From Saturnia japonica (taxonomy: Eukaryota; Arthropoda; Insecta; Lepidoptera; Saturniidae): a DNA stretch of 64,000 nt. The stretch is taken from assembly GCA_033032175.1 (NCBI GenBank), contig CM065307.1, forward strand, positions 3,348,001 to 3,412,000. Direction: 5' to 3'. The notes below the pieces were generated by a model. The model saw only the letters and a program-made list of their open reading frames with translations, did not search any database and was not told the origin of the DNA. Made by a program: the position numbers and the translations under genes. Each line of letters starts with the position of its first letter. The stretch's first letter is position 1. Positions 22,163 through 34,738 of this stretch are shown here, piece by piece.

Positions 22163-24153
22163 TAACAATATGTCCAACCTGTTCGAGTACAATCTAAAAC
22201 ATCGATAATTTTATCGACAGTACCTCATCGAAGTACATCAATCTTTCTTCGCAACGTATTACGTCATTCTACTAACAAAAACAAAACTAGGTTATTTATG
22301 ATGTAAACAAATCTTTTGTTTGTTTATATAGAATTCTGATTGATGTAAAAATGACACAAGATACTTCTGTACATCATAGTTTCTCAACATTTTCATCAGA
22401 AATTTACATTTTCTATTTACCTTTCACTTTTTATTATCAAAACAAATATCATTGTCAAAAACAGATTCAAGTAATATAAGGGAAAACTAGTTTCGATTTC
22501 AAAGGACACATAAACATATATTGATAGGATTTACAAAGAAAAACTTACCATTTCTGTCAAGATATATAATATAATATCACTTTTTCACTATTCTAAGTAG
22601 CTAAGTTGGTCCAACAAATTGTCAAATAACGCGGTCTATGCGAGATGTTGCCGTGAGTGGGGAACTACACACTAGCGACCTCTTCGATGCGCTCGCGTTA
22701 GTTACGCCTGTTCGAGCTCCGCGGCTGGTCGCCTGTACAAAATACTGGCCGGATAGAAGAATGAGGTTATATTCTTCGTCAAGAAATTAAGAACATTCGA
22801 CTGTTTGGCCGAATTGATACTTAAGGGGTTAAATTTTTATTCGAACCGTCAACATGTTACAACAAAGTTTACCTATTATGGTTGTACATCTAATAGTCTG
22901 TGGTTATGGTATTAGAGCTACATTAGATAGTTGTAGGTACTGTCTGTCAACAGTGACACTTTTAGGCTATAATATAATAGAAATGTTAACGTTCCACAAA
23001 AGAAAAGGAGTACAACAAAAAAGAGGAACACACACACACATAATAATAACATGAACATTTGTAGTATTAGAGCAAAAAAATATATATAGTAAATGTGTGT
23101 TTGAAAGAACCTATATTTTCTGTTATAGATTAGGATTAAGGCTGACCACGATACTTGAGTTAGACTTCTCTGTTCTAAACTCAAGTTTACTTTTGCACCT
23201 GTTCAACTAAAAAAAAACTGCCAGTAATAAGGACTATCGACAGAAGTGAAAACTCAGTTTTCATTATTTAAATCTGTTCGTCTGAATTATTGCAGAGCAT
23301 GTCGGTGACGAAATCACAAGGTTTTACCCACCCAAAAAGCCAAACACGCACATGATACAGTCGAGTATATTCAATGTTAAATTAGTGTATATATGCGTAT
23401 ACATGTACACAGGCCGCTATACTACGCGTCGCTAGTCTGGCGCAAGCGTAATACATCACGAGCACGTCGAGGACATCGGTGACGCGAACCCATAAGTTTT
23501 TCCCCTACCAAAAATCGCTCAACGCAGCTAAAGAAGTTTTCACTTCATAAATTAGAACTTCCATTTTTTTTTAGAACTCTTCCGCAAGTCAATGATTAAA
23601 GCAACAAAATAGATTAATAAGACAACCGTGTTAAGAAACTAAAATAAGATTCTGCAGCTCTACCGAATCCATAAATCCCATGTGGCTTTGTATGTTTTTA
23701 ATATTTTATATCTTAGATTAAATTCTGTTCGGCTCTGATTAGTTTATTATGACTTCAAATAACAGAGAAGAATGAAGATATTTCTAAGTTTTATTTCTTT
23801 AATTTCCTGCAAGTGATTTAAATCAGCTATGCGCATTTTTCAATAACGGAAAGTGTTTGAGACTAGATTTATATGGTTAACTTCAAGCTAACATCTGGGC
23901 TCGCAAACCTCACTACATAGCTTAATTCTGTCGTTTTAGGGGATTTTTTTTTCATTTAATTTTATTAAGGTTACATAAGTTGTAAACTTGTAACTTTAAA
24001 TACTGCACACAGTACATTATTTATGAAAAAACAATGTCAAATAATTTTTAATATTTTATTACATTAATATTTATTACACATAATTTAACGTACAATATTT
24101 AAACACCGATGAAAACAAAAACATGGACAAAACCGTTATTTAATAATAGCCGA
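22163..24153. other. Intergenic DNA with short inverted motifs
   Basis: No gene is supported. An AGAAGTGAAAACT motif at about 23239 and AAGAAGTTTTCACTTC at about 23531 face each other. The region between has a GC-richer part (23405-23480). A somewhat GC-rich patch also lies at 22640-22740. Confidence 0.4.
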
Positions 24154-25268
24154 TTTTAGGTAGGTACCGTAAACTGGGGATACTTTGTGACTGCTGTCTA
24201 ACTTTGTGACAACTCCACTTTTTAACAATCAACATACTGTATTAAGAAATGTAATTAATTTGAACGCATCCGAAGATCAAATAAAAACAAATGTTATAGA
24301 GTTGTGTCGCTCGCGAGCGAAAGATTAGAAGATATATAATCCCGAGAAAAGAGCAAGTATATCAGTAGCTCACCTGTTTGTAAAGTATATCTTCAGCTCT
24401 CAGTAATAATGTTCACTCGGATATAATCAGAGCGATTCAGATCAGTTGAATAAAAAGATACACCACATTCTTACTTAAGAAAGAGATAGGTAGCTAATTC
24501 GATCCAACAAACCGAGAGCGCAAAGGCGATCGGGTACGAATGATTATAAGAAAACTTATGTTACACCTTGATAATAAAGTACAATATTGGTTACGTAATT
24601 ACCGTGTCAAGTATTTATGTTGTTTGAAGTGTTTTTATTTTTAAGGGTTTTTGTTTCAGTATTTCAAATTTTGAATTCAGTTTAATGTCACGTGTGATTT
24701 GACCCATGCACTTTGAACTTAGTATTGCTAAAAATAATTATCGTTACCTACGTATTTCGGATTGTGTTCATTAATAGGTACCTATAGATAAAAAACTTTC
24801 TAAAGTGACTAGCAAATTTGTAAAAAAATATTGACATAATACATGTTTATATTGTAAGGTAGATAAATATACATTATTTCAATTCAAATCAATATAAATG
24901 TAGCCATGGCCACTGATTATAAAATACGCTAACATATTTTGTTACTCACACGATCTTCTTCAGATTTATTGTTGTTATTACAGGTTTTAAAATAATAATT
25001 TGACTATCTCTATAATACATACTGTTGCATTTCTAGATTGACATACTTTAGCCTGCTAATTGTTAAGAATGAAGGAAATCAAATGTTTGAATAATATTTT
25101 TCAAGATATCTCTATTCTAAATAAAATAGATGGCAATAATTTTATACGTTTTTGTAAATCGTTAGGTTTGTTTTTGTAAGATATATCTCGCTCTAGGCTT
25201 TATCAACCAAACAGTTTTGTAGATCATTACATCAGTGAGTCCGATATCTCTCGCTCTGAGCGAGATAT

Positions 25269-25318
25269 AAAAGAGAGATATATATATTTTTCATTGAAAA
25301 GATATATATCTCTCTTTT
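25269..25318. repeat. Near-perfect AT-rich palindrome
   Basis: AAAAGAGAGATATATAT facing ATATATATCTCTCTTTT around a short spacer, within the 5' noncoding part of the Tigger-type element. Confidence 0.7.
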
Positions 25319-25834
25319 CTTTTCAGTGATATACTTTGCGCAAGACTAAAATGTTAAAGAATATTTAGTAATAAACTAATGTTATCAAGTCTACGGAAAG
25401 TTTTTGGAGAGAAAGCGAAAGTTGAAGAGCGGTTGATACACTGCAAACTTTCTCTCGGCGCCAAATGAACATTATTGAGGGTTACAGGTATGCGTTTCCT
25501 ATAGTAAATTTTATGCTAAAAACGAAGAACTACAGTGTTTCTAGATAATAGTACGACAATATTTACATTGTTGTTTGTTAGGAAAATCATAGGGCAACTC
25601 TGTGTGTGACATACAGCGGCAAGGTTGCCAGAAGAGCTTGAAAATTCCTAAATGGTAGAAATGAGGCAAGTTGGCTTGAAATATAAAAAGATTCCTAATA
25701 ACGTTATTTACTTATCAGTATGCAAATCACTGTGTCACAAAGTAATCCCGGACTTATCATTACTACAAAATAATGGCTATAGTATTATTGTCACAAAGTT
25801 ACACTTATGTTTTTTTTGCAGATATAATCTAAGG

Positions 25835-25948
25835 ATGCCTCGAACATACGTAAAAAAAAATTGGTGGGCGAACGTATCAGAATTATACTCCGGAGACATT
25901 GCAGCGCGCTGTCGAGGAAATTCGAAACAAGCAATTATCTTTACTCTG
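25835..25948 (+). pseudogene. Tigger transposase, N-terminal pipsqueak helix-turn-helix
   Basis: After a T-rich acceptor-like TTTTTTTTGCAG comes ATG CCT CGA ACA TAC (MPRTY). Then, one frame shifted in an A-run at 25848-25860, comes GRTYQNYTPETLQRAVEEIR NKQLS, the N-terminal psq-type motif of Tigger/pogo transposases. It is cut by the solo LTR whose target duplication CTCTG begins at 25944. Confidence 0.75.
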
Positions 25949-26791
25949 TGTTGGCGACAGAACTGTTATTTTCGTGTCTTGTGTTAGGTTATTATGTTAT
26001 ATTATTGTGTTTATGTGTTGTGTACTATGTGTCATGATAGAATAAAATGATATAGATAAAATTATAGGGAAATGTTACCGAATACGCTACATTATAAGTT
26101 GCATGTTATGTATTAAGTTATATATCAATTGTGTGTTACATAAATGGAAATAGAATTATTACAGATTAATTAAATGTATAGAATAACTCGATACAGTAGG
26201 AATATTCAATGTTACAGTAAGTTTACGAACGGAAAGCAGTGATGCCGCCCGTAAATTACATTGTTTTTGGCTTATATACGGAATATGTACTTGATGTATA
26301 TAATATGTCAATGTTTAATGAATAGCTATTACAATAAGGAATCTTTTGGTATATGACATGTGTACATAATGTATATAAAGAAAGAAATATAGAGGCAATT
26401 ATCAGGGCGACCAAAGTGAAAACAAACATAAAAGTACGAATTAAAGCGGGGCTCTCCTTACGGTAATTCTTCGAACTACATAATCTCGAAGAGGCGCCGT
26501 ATAGGGCACGGCGCAATTCAACGAGTACAAGTAACTACAAGAACAACAAGAAGAAAACTTTGGTCGTTCTGCGAGCAGTACATTGAAGAATTCGATTTTC
26601 ATTGAAGACTCGAGACCTCAAACGGTCAAGCATTATTGCACCCCCCGGACCCCTCACTACATCTCGCCCCACTGGTATCCATACGGTGTCTATGAGACGG
26701 GCATCCGGCGTAAAAAAAACACCGTCCAAACCGGGGTAAGCGTCACCCCCCCCCCCCCCTCACGCAGAGGGGAAGTGACGCGTACCCAACA
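25949..26791 (+). mobile_element. Solo LTR inserted in the Tigger-type transposase
   Basis: 843 bp beginning TGTTGG and ending CCAACA, flanked by the 5-bp duplication CTCTG (25944-25948 and 26792-26796). It has a TATATAA box at 26372-26378 and a C-run at about 26746-26759. No gag or pol is present and no second LTR was seen, so this is the product of LTR-LTR recombination. The strand is assigned from the TATA box. Removing it brings the two parts of the host transposase together. Confidence 0.78.
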
Positions 26792-26829
26792 CTCTGTTTA
26801 ACAAAGTTTGAGAGAAGAATTCTCTTACT

Positions 26830-27125
26830 CCAGGATAACCAACTTTTTTACTGAAGCTGAGGAAAATGATTTTGTTAGTCATGTCATCGCTATGTCGACT
26901 TTTGGTTTCCAATTACTCCAACAGATTTGAGATGCATTATACGTGCATACTTAAACAAGATGGGGAAACCAATTTCGCAATTCAATGATAATATGCCTGA
27001 CCCTGATTAGGCACGTGGTTTTTGTTGACAGACATAAATCCATCTTATCACACAGATTTGCTAAAAATATAAAAACGCTCGAGCAGCGATAAATGAAAAA
27101 ATTATCAACATTTTTTTTGGCCACA
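26830..27125 (+). pseudogene. Tigger transposase, CENP-B/Tc5-type DNA-binding domain
   Basis: In one frame it reads FTEAEENDFVSHVIAMSTFG FPITPTDLRCII, YLNKMGKPISQF and NNMP.PD.ARGF. This is the family's E-E-LV-HL...GFPLT..DVR... LPGPDW.. order. The W of GPDW is a stop (TAG), and another stop follows. It continues as KYKNARAAINEKI to about 27120, where the non-LTR insertion begins. Confidence 0.78.
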
Positions 27126-27139
27126 TACATAAAGAACTA

Positions 27140-29670
27140 GGTCTTTACGGGAGAATGTTTAAGGATAGTTGTGTGGTGATGGTCGAACCGGTTACAGTTC
27201 TCTTTTTTGCAGAGCCAGGTATCTTATTGTAGGGGCTAGCGGGATCCGAAGCACGGTGCACCGCTGGCCGACCGCAGGTTGTAAGGGGGCCCAAGTAGTA
27301 GGTTAGCCACCTATGAAAGGCAACCTCGCCGCCTCGCGAAAAATCCCGAAATGCTCCGTCGTGCCGGTTGGCGACCGGATGGGAGGACCCGACGGCCATC
27401 TACGGAGGGTTCGGGCGACCCCGCAGTCTTTGCCTGAGTATCCTATCAGCAATGCATCATTTGTGTGCTGTGTGGTTAGTCCCGCTAAACCTCGTCTTTA
27501 AAACGTTCTCTCACAATCCACTCAAATTATTATGAAAAACTCAAGAAAAAAGAGAAAGGTTAACCAGCGGCTGCACTTCCTCCCTTTAAGAGTGCTCTTC
27601 ATTAACATCAGAGGTTTGCACTGTAATATCAATGCAGTCCATTATCATTTAGAAACTGACAGACCGCACCTCCTCTTCCTCACAGAGACGCAGATACGAT
27701 GTCGTTCTCATGGAGCTTATCTCGATTACCTTGGGTACTCCATAGAGCACAATTTTAAACAGCGCGCTGGCGTCTGTGTCTATGCCCGAGATGACATATG
27801 CTATCGGCGTCTCCGTAATGGGCATTAGTAGACTCCGGTACAGAGAAGACCATTCACATTGGAGTCTATCGTTCGCACACTGGAGATCAGGACACAACCA
27901 GATTGTTTGAGCACCTAAGCGAGGCAGCAGAAGTGGCACAACAACGCTACCCTTCTATACAGACGGTATTCTTGGAAGATTTTAATGCCCATCACCAAGA
28001 TTGGCTATACCCCTCTGAAAACTGATCATGCTGGAAGAGAGACACATAAATTTTCTCTTTAACTGGACCTCTCTCAGATGGTCAACCAAGCGACGCGAGT
28101 ACCCGACGTTGATAGCCACACTGCTAACTGCCTGGACCTTCTGCTGACAACGGATCCAGATAGATTTTCCATCATAGTCTCAGCTCCACTAGGAAGTTCT
28201 GATCACTGCCTGGTTAAGTGTACCCCTCCAGATGCAAGCCCTAGGGGCATGAGAAGGGTATGGCGATATAAGTCAGCGGATTGGGATGAGATGCGTCACT
28301 TCCTAGCATCTTATCCTTGGCTGAAAACATGCCTGCTGTCACTAGATCCGTCGAGCTGCGCTTCTGCCATTTCCGACGTGGTGAGTTGTGCGATGGAATA
28401 TTTTATACCATATACCGACGTACCACTCGGGGGTGTTGCTCGCCCGTGGTTCAACGCTGATTGTGCTAAAGCTAAAAGGGCTAAAGTATTAGCTTTTCGA
28501 ACGTGGGCTGAATCACGTTGCCACAAATCTCCGGATTTGAAAGATAAAAAGAAAGCCTTCAATAAACCAAGTTCAGTAAGAAAGTTCTGCGAAAAGCTCG
28601 CTTAGACCACATTGGTGGTCACATTTTTGGTCTTTTGCCCGGTCGGTCGAAGTAGACTTTCTTAAGCCCTCGCTTCCACTCCACCCTTGATTAAACCTGA
28701 TGGTACGCTGGCTCATTCTGCAGCTGAAAAGGCGAACATTTTTGCAAGCCAGTTTGCGAATAATTCACATCTGGATGCTGGTTCTAGTATTCCGCCCACA
28801 ATACCTTCGTGCGATTCAGCAATGCGGGAAATTGTAATCCGCACTAAGGACGTACGAAGAGTGCTTCTAAATCTAGTTGTGAATAAAGCCAGTGGCCCTG
28901 ATGGCATTCCATCAAGGGTACTTACATACTGCGCACCTGAGTTGGCTCCTATTTTGACACGCCTTTTCCGCCTCTCTCTGGACTCCGGTATTGTTCCTAA
29001 GTCCAGCCAGTTCCTAAAAAGGGAAGCCGGGCCGACCCCTCTAACTACCGCCCAATTGTCAACTAACATCTGATCTCAATTTTGGGCGTTCGATCGAGAT
29101 AAAGGCGAAAGCAGCTGCCAAGAAATTGGGGATCCTCTTCAAGGTTAGGCGGTATTTCACACTGAACCAGTTTCTAAGCTTGTATCAAGCACAGGTACGC
29201 TCTTGTGTGGAATATTGCTGTCACCTATGGGATGGATCAGCCAAATATCAGTTGGCCGCTCTCGATTACTTTGAGCGCCGAGCTCGATGACTTGTTGGCG
29301 ATGAAGCAATGATAAAGGCAAAATTGCTCAGTCTAGAGCATCGTCGTAAGGTAGCTTTCCTCTCAGTATTTTACAGGTTGCACTTTGGAGAGTGTGCACA
29401 GGAGTTGCACGAATTAATTCCGCCCAATTAGTTCCACCATAGGACAACTAGACGCCGTGAAGTTTTCCACCCTTATGTCGTGGAAATTCCCCTGATTCGC
29501 ACGAAGCGTTATGCTTCGTTGTTCATTATGTGAACGGCAAAAGAGTGGAATTCACTCCCGTCGTCGGTTTTCCCATCCACCTATAACTTGGGAGTCTTCA
29601 AGCGAACAGTGAATAGGCATTTAATAGGTAAGCGCGATACATCGTCGGCCTCATCTTTACTTTCCATCAG
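27140..29670 (+). mobile_element. Jockey-group non-LTR retrotransposon, internally deleted
   Basis: A GC-richer 5' leader (27170-27530) precedes an endonuclease/reverse transcriptase frame. Readable blocks are LRVLFINIRGLHCNINAVHY and LLFLTETQI (27590-27690), VFLEDFNAHHQDWL (about 27970), LGSSDHCLVKC (about 28190), VNKASGPDGIPSRVL (about 28880) and, after a jump at about 29070, the C-terminal part LGILFKVRRYFTLNQ...VRSCVEYCCHLWDG (29110-29240). The central reverse transcriptase palm with the catalytic (Y/F)xDD box is missing. Many stops and frameshifts are present. It ends near CCATCAGGTAAGAT and interrupts the Tigger transposase. The 5' boundary is approximate. Confidence 0.8.
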
Positions 29671-30750
29671 GTAAGATTGGGGCCAAGCGCATTCCTGTAT
29701 TGCATAAAAAAAGGTGTCTCATCAAGTAATATTTTGAATTACGATGAAAACAACCTTATCGATGATCCGGGATCAAAAAATGTATTAGTTAAAAGAGGTA
29801 CCAAATACCCAGTGATAATTAAAAATTCCCCTAAAGCGTGTACCTCCATTATGGTATGTGGCAATGCTGATGGCGAGACTGCGCCAATTTATGTAAACTA
29901 CAAATCACAAAAAATGTGGCAAACTTGGATCGAGGGTGGTCCAGAAGGGGCAAGATATAATTGCAGTAAATAAGGTTGGTTCGATAGCCATAGTTTCGAA
30001 GATTGGTTTGTAAATACCATGCTGTGAATTAAAAAAAAACAAGATGGTAAAAGGTACTAATCGGAGACAATTTAAGCTCACATCACAACAAAGAAGTTAT
30101 CAAGCGTCTTTTATTTGTTTGCCACCCAATGCTACACATCTGCTACAACCCCTAGATGTAGCTTATTTCCGGCCAATGAAAGTTCATTGGAGAAAAATAT
30201 CTAAATGGAAAGAAACTGCATATGGAAGTCGATGTGCTAAAATACCAAAGGACACTTTTCCAGGACTTTGGAAACAGATCTACAACAAGTTGGGGCTGTT
30301 AGTGACACATTTGTCGATTTTCTGAAAACGACACGAGACACCCAAACCATGGTCAACTCAAGAAGGAAGCGTAAAGCTGTGAATATTATTCCTAGAAAAA
30401 GCGTTTCTATGACTGACATAAACGATGTGACTCCTTCAATGACATCAAGAAAAAATTTGATTAAAAAGAAGAAAAAGAACGCTTCAAAAGCAGCAGGCAA
30501 AAGTAAGAAACAAAGGGATGACGAGAATAGCGTCTCAACTTCTGAAGAAAGTGGCGATAATTATTCTTTAAAGGAAAGCAGCTGCAGCCCTTATAACGTT
30601 GAAGATGAAACTATCGTGAAAATATTGAACACTTTCAACATCATGCTTGAATTTGTTGAAAAGAGCAAGTTATATACAACGACTCATCTTCTGAAGAAAG
30701 TGACAGAAGTTGCTCATTATTACATCACCAACGTAACATCAACATGATGT
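29671..30750 (+). pseudogene. Tigger transposase, DDE domain and Lys-rich tail
   Basis: First open piece (29677-29973): ILNYDENNLIDDPG holds the first catalytic Asp box, followed by VLVKRGTKYP and CGNADGETAPIYVNYKSQ. After frame breaks near 29970 and 30040, CLPPNATHLLQPLDVAYFRP (about 30117-30180) carries the third catalytic Asp. The box for the second Asp falls in the damaged part. The following frame to 30747 is Lys/Ser-rich, with a KKKKKN stretch resembling a nuclear-localisation tail. Confidence 0.82.
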
Positions 30751-31560
30751 ACAATCAAGAAGACGAAAACGAAGACCGACAGGTTGAAAATGTGTCACCA
30801 AACCGCCTACATTACTCTCGGCGCAGCAACCAAAAACTTTGAGCTTTAGCGATAAAACGATCCAGTCATGTAACCGAGGAGATTATGTGATTGTCTATTA
30901 CGATGATAACTATTATACCGGCATAATAACAAGTATCGATGGAGATACATTTCTAGTTAATACCATGGCCAAAAAACAAATTTTAGGAGTGACCTGAGAA
31001 AAAAGATGAAATTTGGTACCAACGACAAATGGTAAAAGAAAAGGTTAATGCACCCAAAAAGGTGACGAAAAGAGGGCATTATGACGTGCCGGAAATATGC
31101 CGTTATTTGTAATTTGTTTTTTTTTTTTTTTTTTTTTTTAATTGTAGCTTTAATTTAATTAAAACTTTTCCAAAAAAAAGTGGCAAATTTTTTTTCTCAT
31201 CATTAAAAAATAATATATATTTTTATTATAAATTTGCGTGTATATTACCAGTATATGATGTAAGATCATGCTAGCGATCGTTTTACAAAGAACTATTGGG
31301 AATTTTTTAGTATGTCACTAAGTAACACCCCATACCTGGGGAAACTTTGGTACAGAATTTGGAGGAGTATGAATAGTAAAAGAATCTCTGGTAAAAGATA
31401 TATAGTTTTTGTTTATCTAGGTTCTTTGAGTGGATACGTCAAATATCAAGATTCTAAAACAGAGTTTTATTTTTATGTAAGTTGAGTAACAAAAAATATA
31501 TCTTCAAAAAACCTCAAAAAGTGTCACAAAGTAACTCCAGTTTACGGTACTTACCTAAAA

Positions 31561-32250
31561 CTTCTACTGAGATGTAATTAATCATAGACATAAAGTATAC
31601 ATAGGTTACATTGAAACTTTAAACAGTTCTTAGAGACTGTATCTGATATGAGATTATTATTAGACATTTAGAGAGATCTTTCAATTTAACACTAAACTTT
31701 GATGGAAATATGTAATGCAAAACGAATGAAAATTCAATACTTTTAAAAGATTTTTAATATCCATAAATGAACCAATACTTTGAATTGTTATAAGTTTTAA
31801 ACGAATAATAAAATCCTATGCATGCTAACAACTGTGGTGACCATGATAATATTAAAAAAATGTTAAAAAATAGTAAAGTTAAAAAAAAACCTTAACGTCT
31901 CGCATTACACATAAATATCAAATTAATAAACTACCTACTTACATACTATATACCATTAACACTATGGGTATCATGATACTATAATATGTTTTTATTTGAG
32001 CTTTACGCATTGAAAATGCATTACATATATCTGTAACCATAATAAAGTGTACAAAATAGTTTTGAGAATGGGACAAACTCATCACAATTTATTTGATCAC
32101 CTACATAAATAATGATTGTTTTTACATGCAACCTATCAGGATTGTTATTAGGACATGATAGAAAATTATTTAACTTACATATGTATATAAAAACAATATC
32201 CCAAGTCTGACTGAAGGCTTAGTCACCCTGTAATTTACTTAATAATATTA
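31561..32250. other. AT-rich intergenic DNA, nothing recognised
   Basis: No gene, RNA or repeat with a second copy was recognised between the Tigger-type element and the next Helitron-like copy. Confidence 0.4.
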
Positions 32251-32725
32251 TATATACAATTAATAAAATTGAAGTGTCTGTTTGTAATGTCAAATACAAT
32301 AGCTTTTTACTAAATGCATATGAAAGTATATACGAAACTTATAACAAAACACCAATTTTAAAAATATTTGTTTGTCTGTTTGTTCCGGGTAATCGTCAAA
32401 ACGGTTGGACCGCTGATGTTATAACGAGTATCTTAGGCTACTCTTGTTTTACATAAATAATTAGAGTTCCGCGCAAATAAAAAAAGATGGTCATGGTGAA
32501 TCATTTCGGGCTCTTAAATGGCTTATGCTGAGTAAACCATTAGAGATATATCAAATTAATGTACTACATAATTATAGATTACAAAAAGACCTACAAAAGT
32601 ACGCTATAGCATAATTATGTCTATCTTCTAAGGATTACACTCAATAAGCATATACACAATCGGGAGCGGGAGTAGCAGGATTGGCCCGTATGCCCGATCG
32701 ACGGCAATGTTGCAGGCACGGCTAG
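32251..32725 (+). mobile_element. Helitron-like family H1, near-complete copy
   Basis: It starts TATACAATTAATAAAATTGA and ends GGCTAG before TT. It holds the same ordered blocks as the copies at 18362-18740, 41895-42843 and 47218-47725. It is nonautonomous, with no helicase frame. Confidence 0.68.
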
Positions 32726-34738
32726 TTATTTCATAAAACACATAAACACTTGTAAGCTTAAATCAGATTTATAAAATAAAAATAAAATTTGCATCTTTCG
32801 AAATGGATGTAAGCAGTACATTAAAATAGTTGGTGCATCAAGCCGTGACTTATTTTAAGATTTGATTCATTGAACTTCATTTAATTTTCTAAAACGTCAT
32901 TTTCCGTCCCGTCCCATCGCTTCCACGCCCTTGGGTAAATACGTTCCTCCATCAGTATCTGACTTTTAAACAACTGAGTTTAACAAAATTTAGCCTCAGG
33001 GGCCCTGGAGCCGCTGCGCCTTTTACAGCTTCACCGAACTTGGGGGCGAGCGCTTAGGGCACTCAGTCGCGAAAGTTTTGGACGACTCGCACGAGGGTGC
33101 CAGAGTGGCCGAACCTCGGCTCGGGCGGTCGTCGCGCATGCGAATAGGTCGCGATCTGGCTAATTTCCCTACTCCTACAAATTCGAGCTAACTAACATAT
33201 ATTCATATGTATATTCCTCTCCTCCTGGGAGGAAGGAGGGAAACATGCGTATGTGTAATTAGTGATCGGAAAGGTTTAAGTAGCGCAAAAAAAAGAAGAA
33301 AAAAAAGGTCCCTTACAGAACCCATGTAACTCTGTGGTGTGCACGTGTGTATGTTCACACGTGTGTAATGTTGTATATGGGTAGCTAAGTGTTGCACGTA
33401 TAGTGTCACTTGTATCGCGCGAGCGGCTGCCTGACCCAAGGGCTTCACACCGAGGAACGGACTTAGGCTTGGCTTGCTCCGTCCGATCTACCGCACCAGA
33501 TTTCGGGGGGGCTTGTGGCCGCAGGATCGACGAGCGTCGCTATTGGCCTGATTCCACGGCCAACCCGCCCCCCCCCCCCTCCACCCGGAAATTGGGTGCG
33601 GTCGATCGAACGGTGAAATAAGCTCTTATCTCTGAATAGTGTTACAGAAGTGCGTGTATAGTGATTGTGTTTGAAGTATTAATTATTACATTGCAATACA
33701 TGGCATTTTTAATTACCCAAACACGTAACAATATGAAAACTACTTCCATTACACTATTTCGCGTTTACGAAGTTTTTCAACTTGTCAAAAGATAATTAAT
33801 AAAATTTATATTTCCAAAAAAAAATATCAAGGTTTAATATACTTTATAGGTTGTCGGTAAACGGTAGCTTAGCTAGCATAATGTGCCGAAGCCGGGGCGT
33901 CCAATGGCAAAACGCGTTTCTCAAATGAGTTTAAAAGGTATAATAATATGTTCGCCTTTCAGGTGGAGGACATATTTAAATTGAAAAACATTGTGATTGT
34001 ATGAGTAAGTCTTAATTTTTTCACTGTCGGTTGCCACCCCCCGGTAGGCGGCACCCTGGACCAGCAAAGCTTCGCCACTGTCGGTCACGTTGAGTACCTA
34101 CGCATTTTTATCTATACCTATTTTCCAAATTATTTTTTTGGACAAAAATCAAATGATCTTATAAAATTTTGTAGCCTTTTCATACTATACATATCTTCAC
34201 AAGTGCCTATTGACAATAGATATCTAATACTTAAAAAATAATTTTTTGTTGATGATAAAAGCCTACATTCAGTATAACTAAAAAAAAATGGGACAATGGA
34301 TATGAAGAAGAAGAGATGACTGTAACAATGCGAGTTTAATTATTTGAGTATATGAGCTGTTCTAATACGGAGTTTTCTATCATATACCAACTCACATACT
34401 TTTCTGACAATAATAATTGAAAGGATTCCAAACTATATCTCAAAATGGTCAAATTATACCACACTCATGAATTATGGGCGCAGATAAATCAGGAGATTCT
34501 TGTTTATCTTTTTAAAGGAATAAATAATATGATTTATTATAAAAGTATTTTTTTAACACACAAATAAATAAAATTAAGAAACTGAACATTTTAACATACA
34601 CATTTCAGATCATAAATTAATATAAATGGAAGTAATAACTTAAAATGGGTACACATATAAATCAACAACATTAAGGTACTAAATATTTGAACATAGACAT
34701 TTGAGATCATTAATATAATTATTAATAACATATAAAAT
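32726..34738. other. Intergenic DNA with a GC-rich island
   Basis: The part from about 32990 to 33620 is clearly richer in G and C than its surroundings. It has C-runs at about 33568-33580 and CACACGTGTGTAT-type alternating tracts at 33340-33370. A 45-bp block at 32998-33045 recurs at 43362-43407 (CCGCTGCG.CTTTTACAGCTT.ACCGAACTTGGGG). No coding frame is convincing. Confidence 0.45.

Larger units (their letters stand above)
24167..31547 (+). mobile_element. Tigger/pogo-type DNA transposon with nested insertions
   Basis: Terminal inverted repeats CCGTAAACTGGGG.TACTTTGTGAC (from 24167) and its reverse complement ending at 31547 are flanked by TA. Copies of TGTCACAAAGTAA occur again internally (about 25735, 25788, 31305), as expected of subterminal binding sites. 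Inside, in order, are a pipsqueak-type helix-turn-helix (25835-25948), a CENP-B/Tc5-type DNA-binding domain (26830-27125), a DDE transposase domain (29671-30330) and a Lys-rich tail (to about 30750). A solo LTR and a non-LTR element interrupt the gene. All coding parts have frameshifts, so the copy is dead. Confidence 0.8.
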
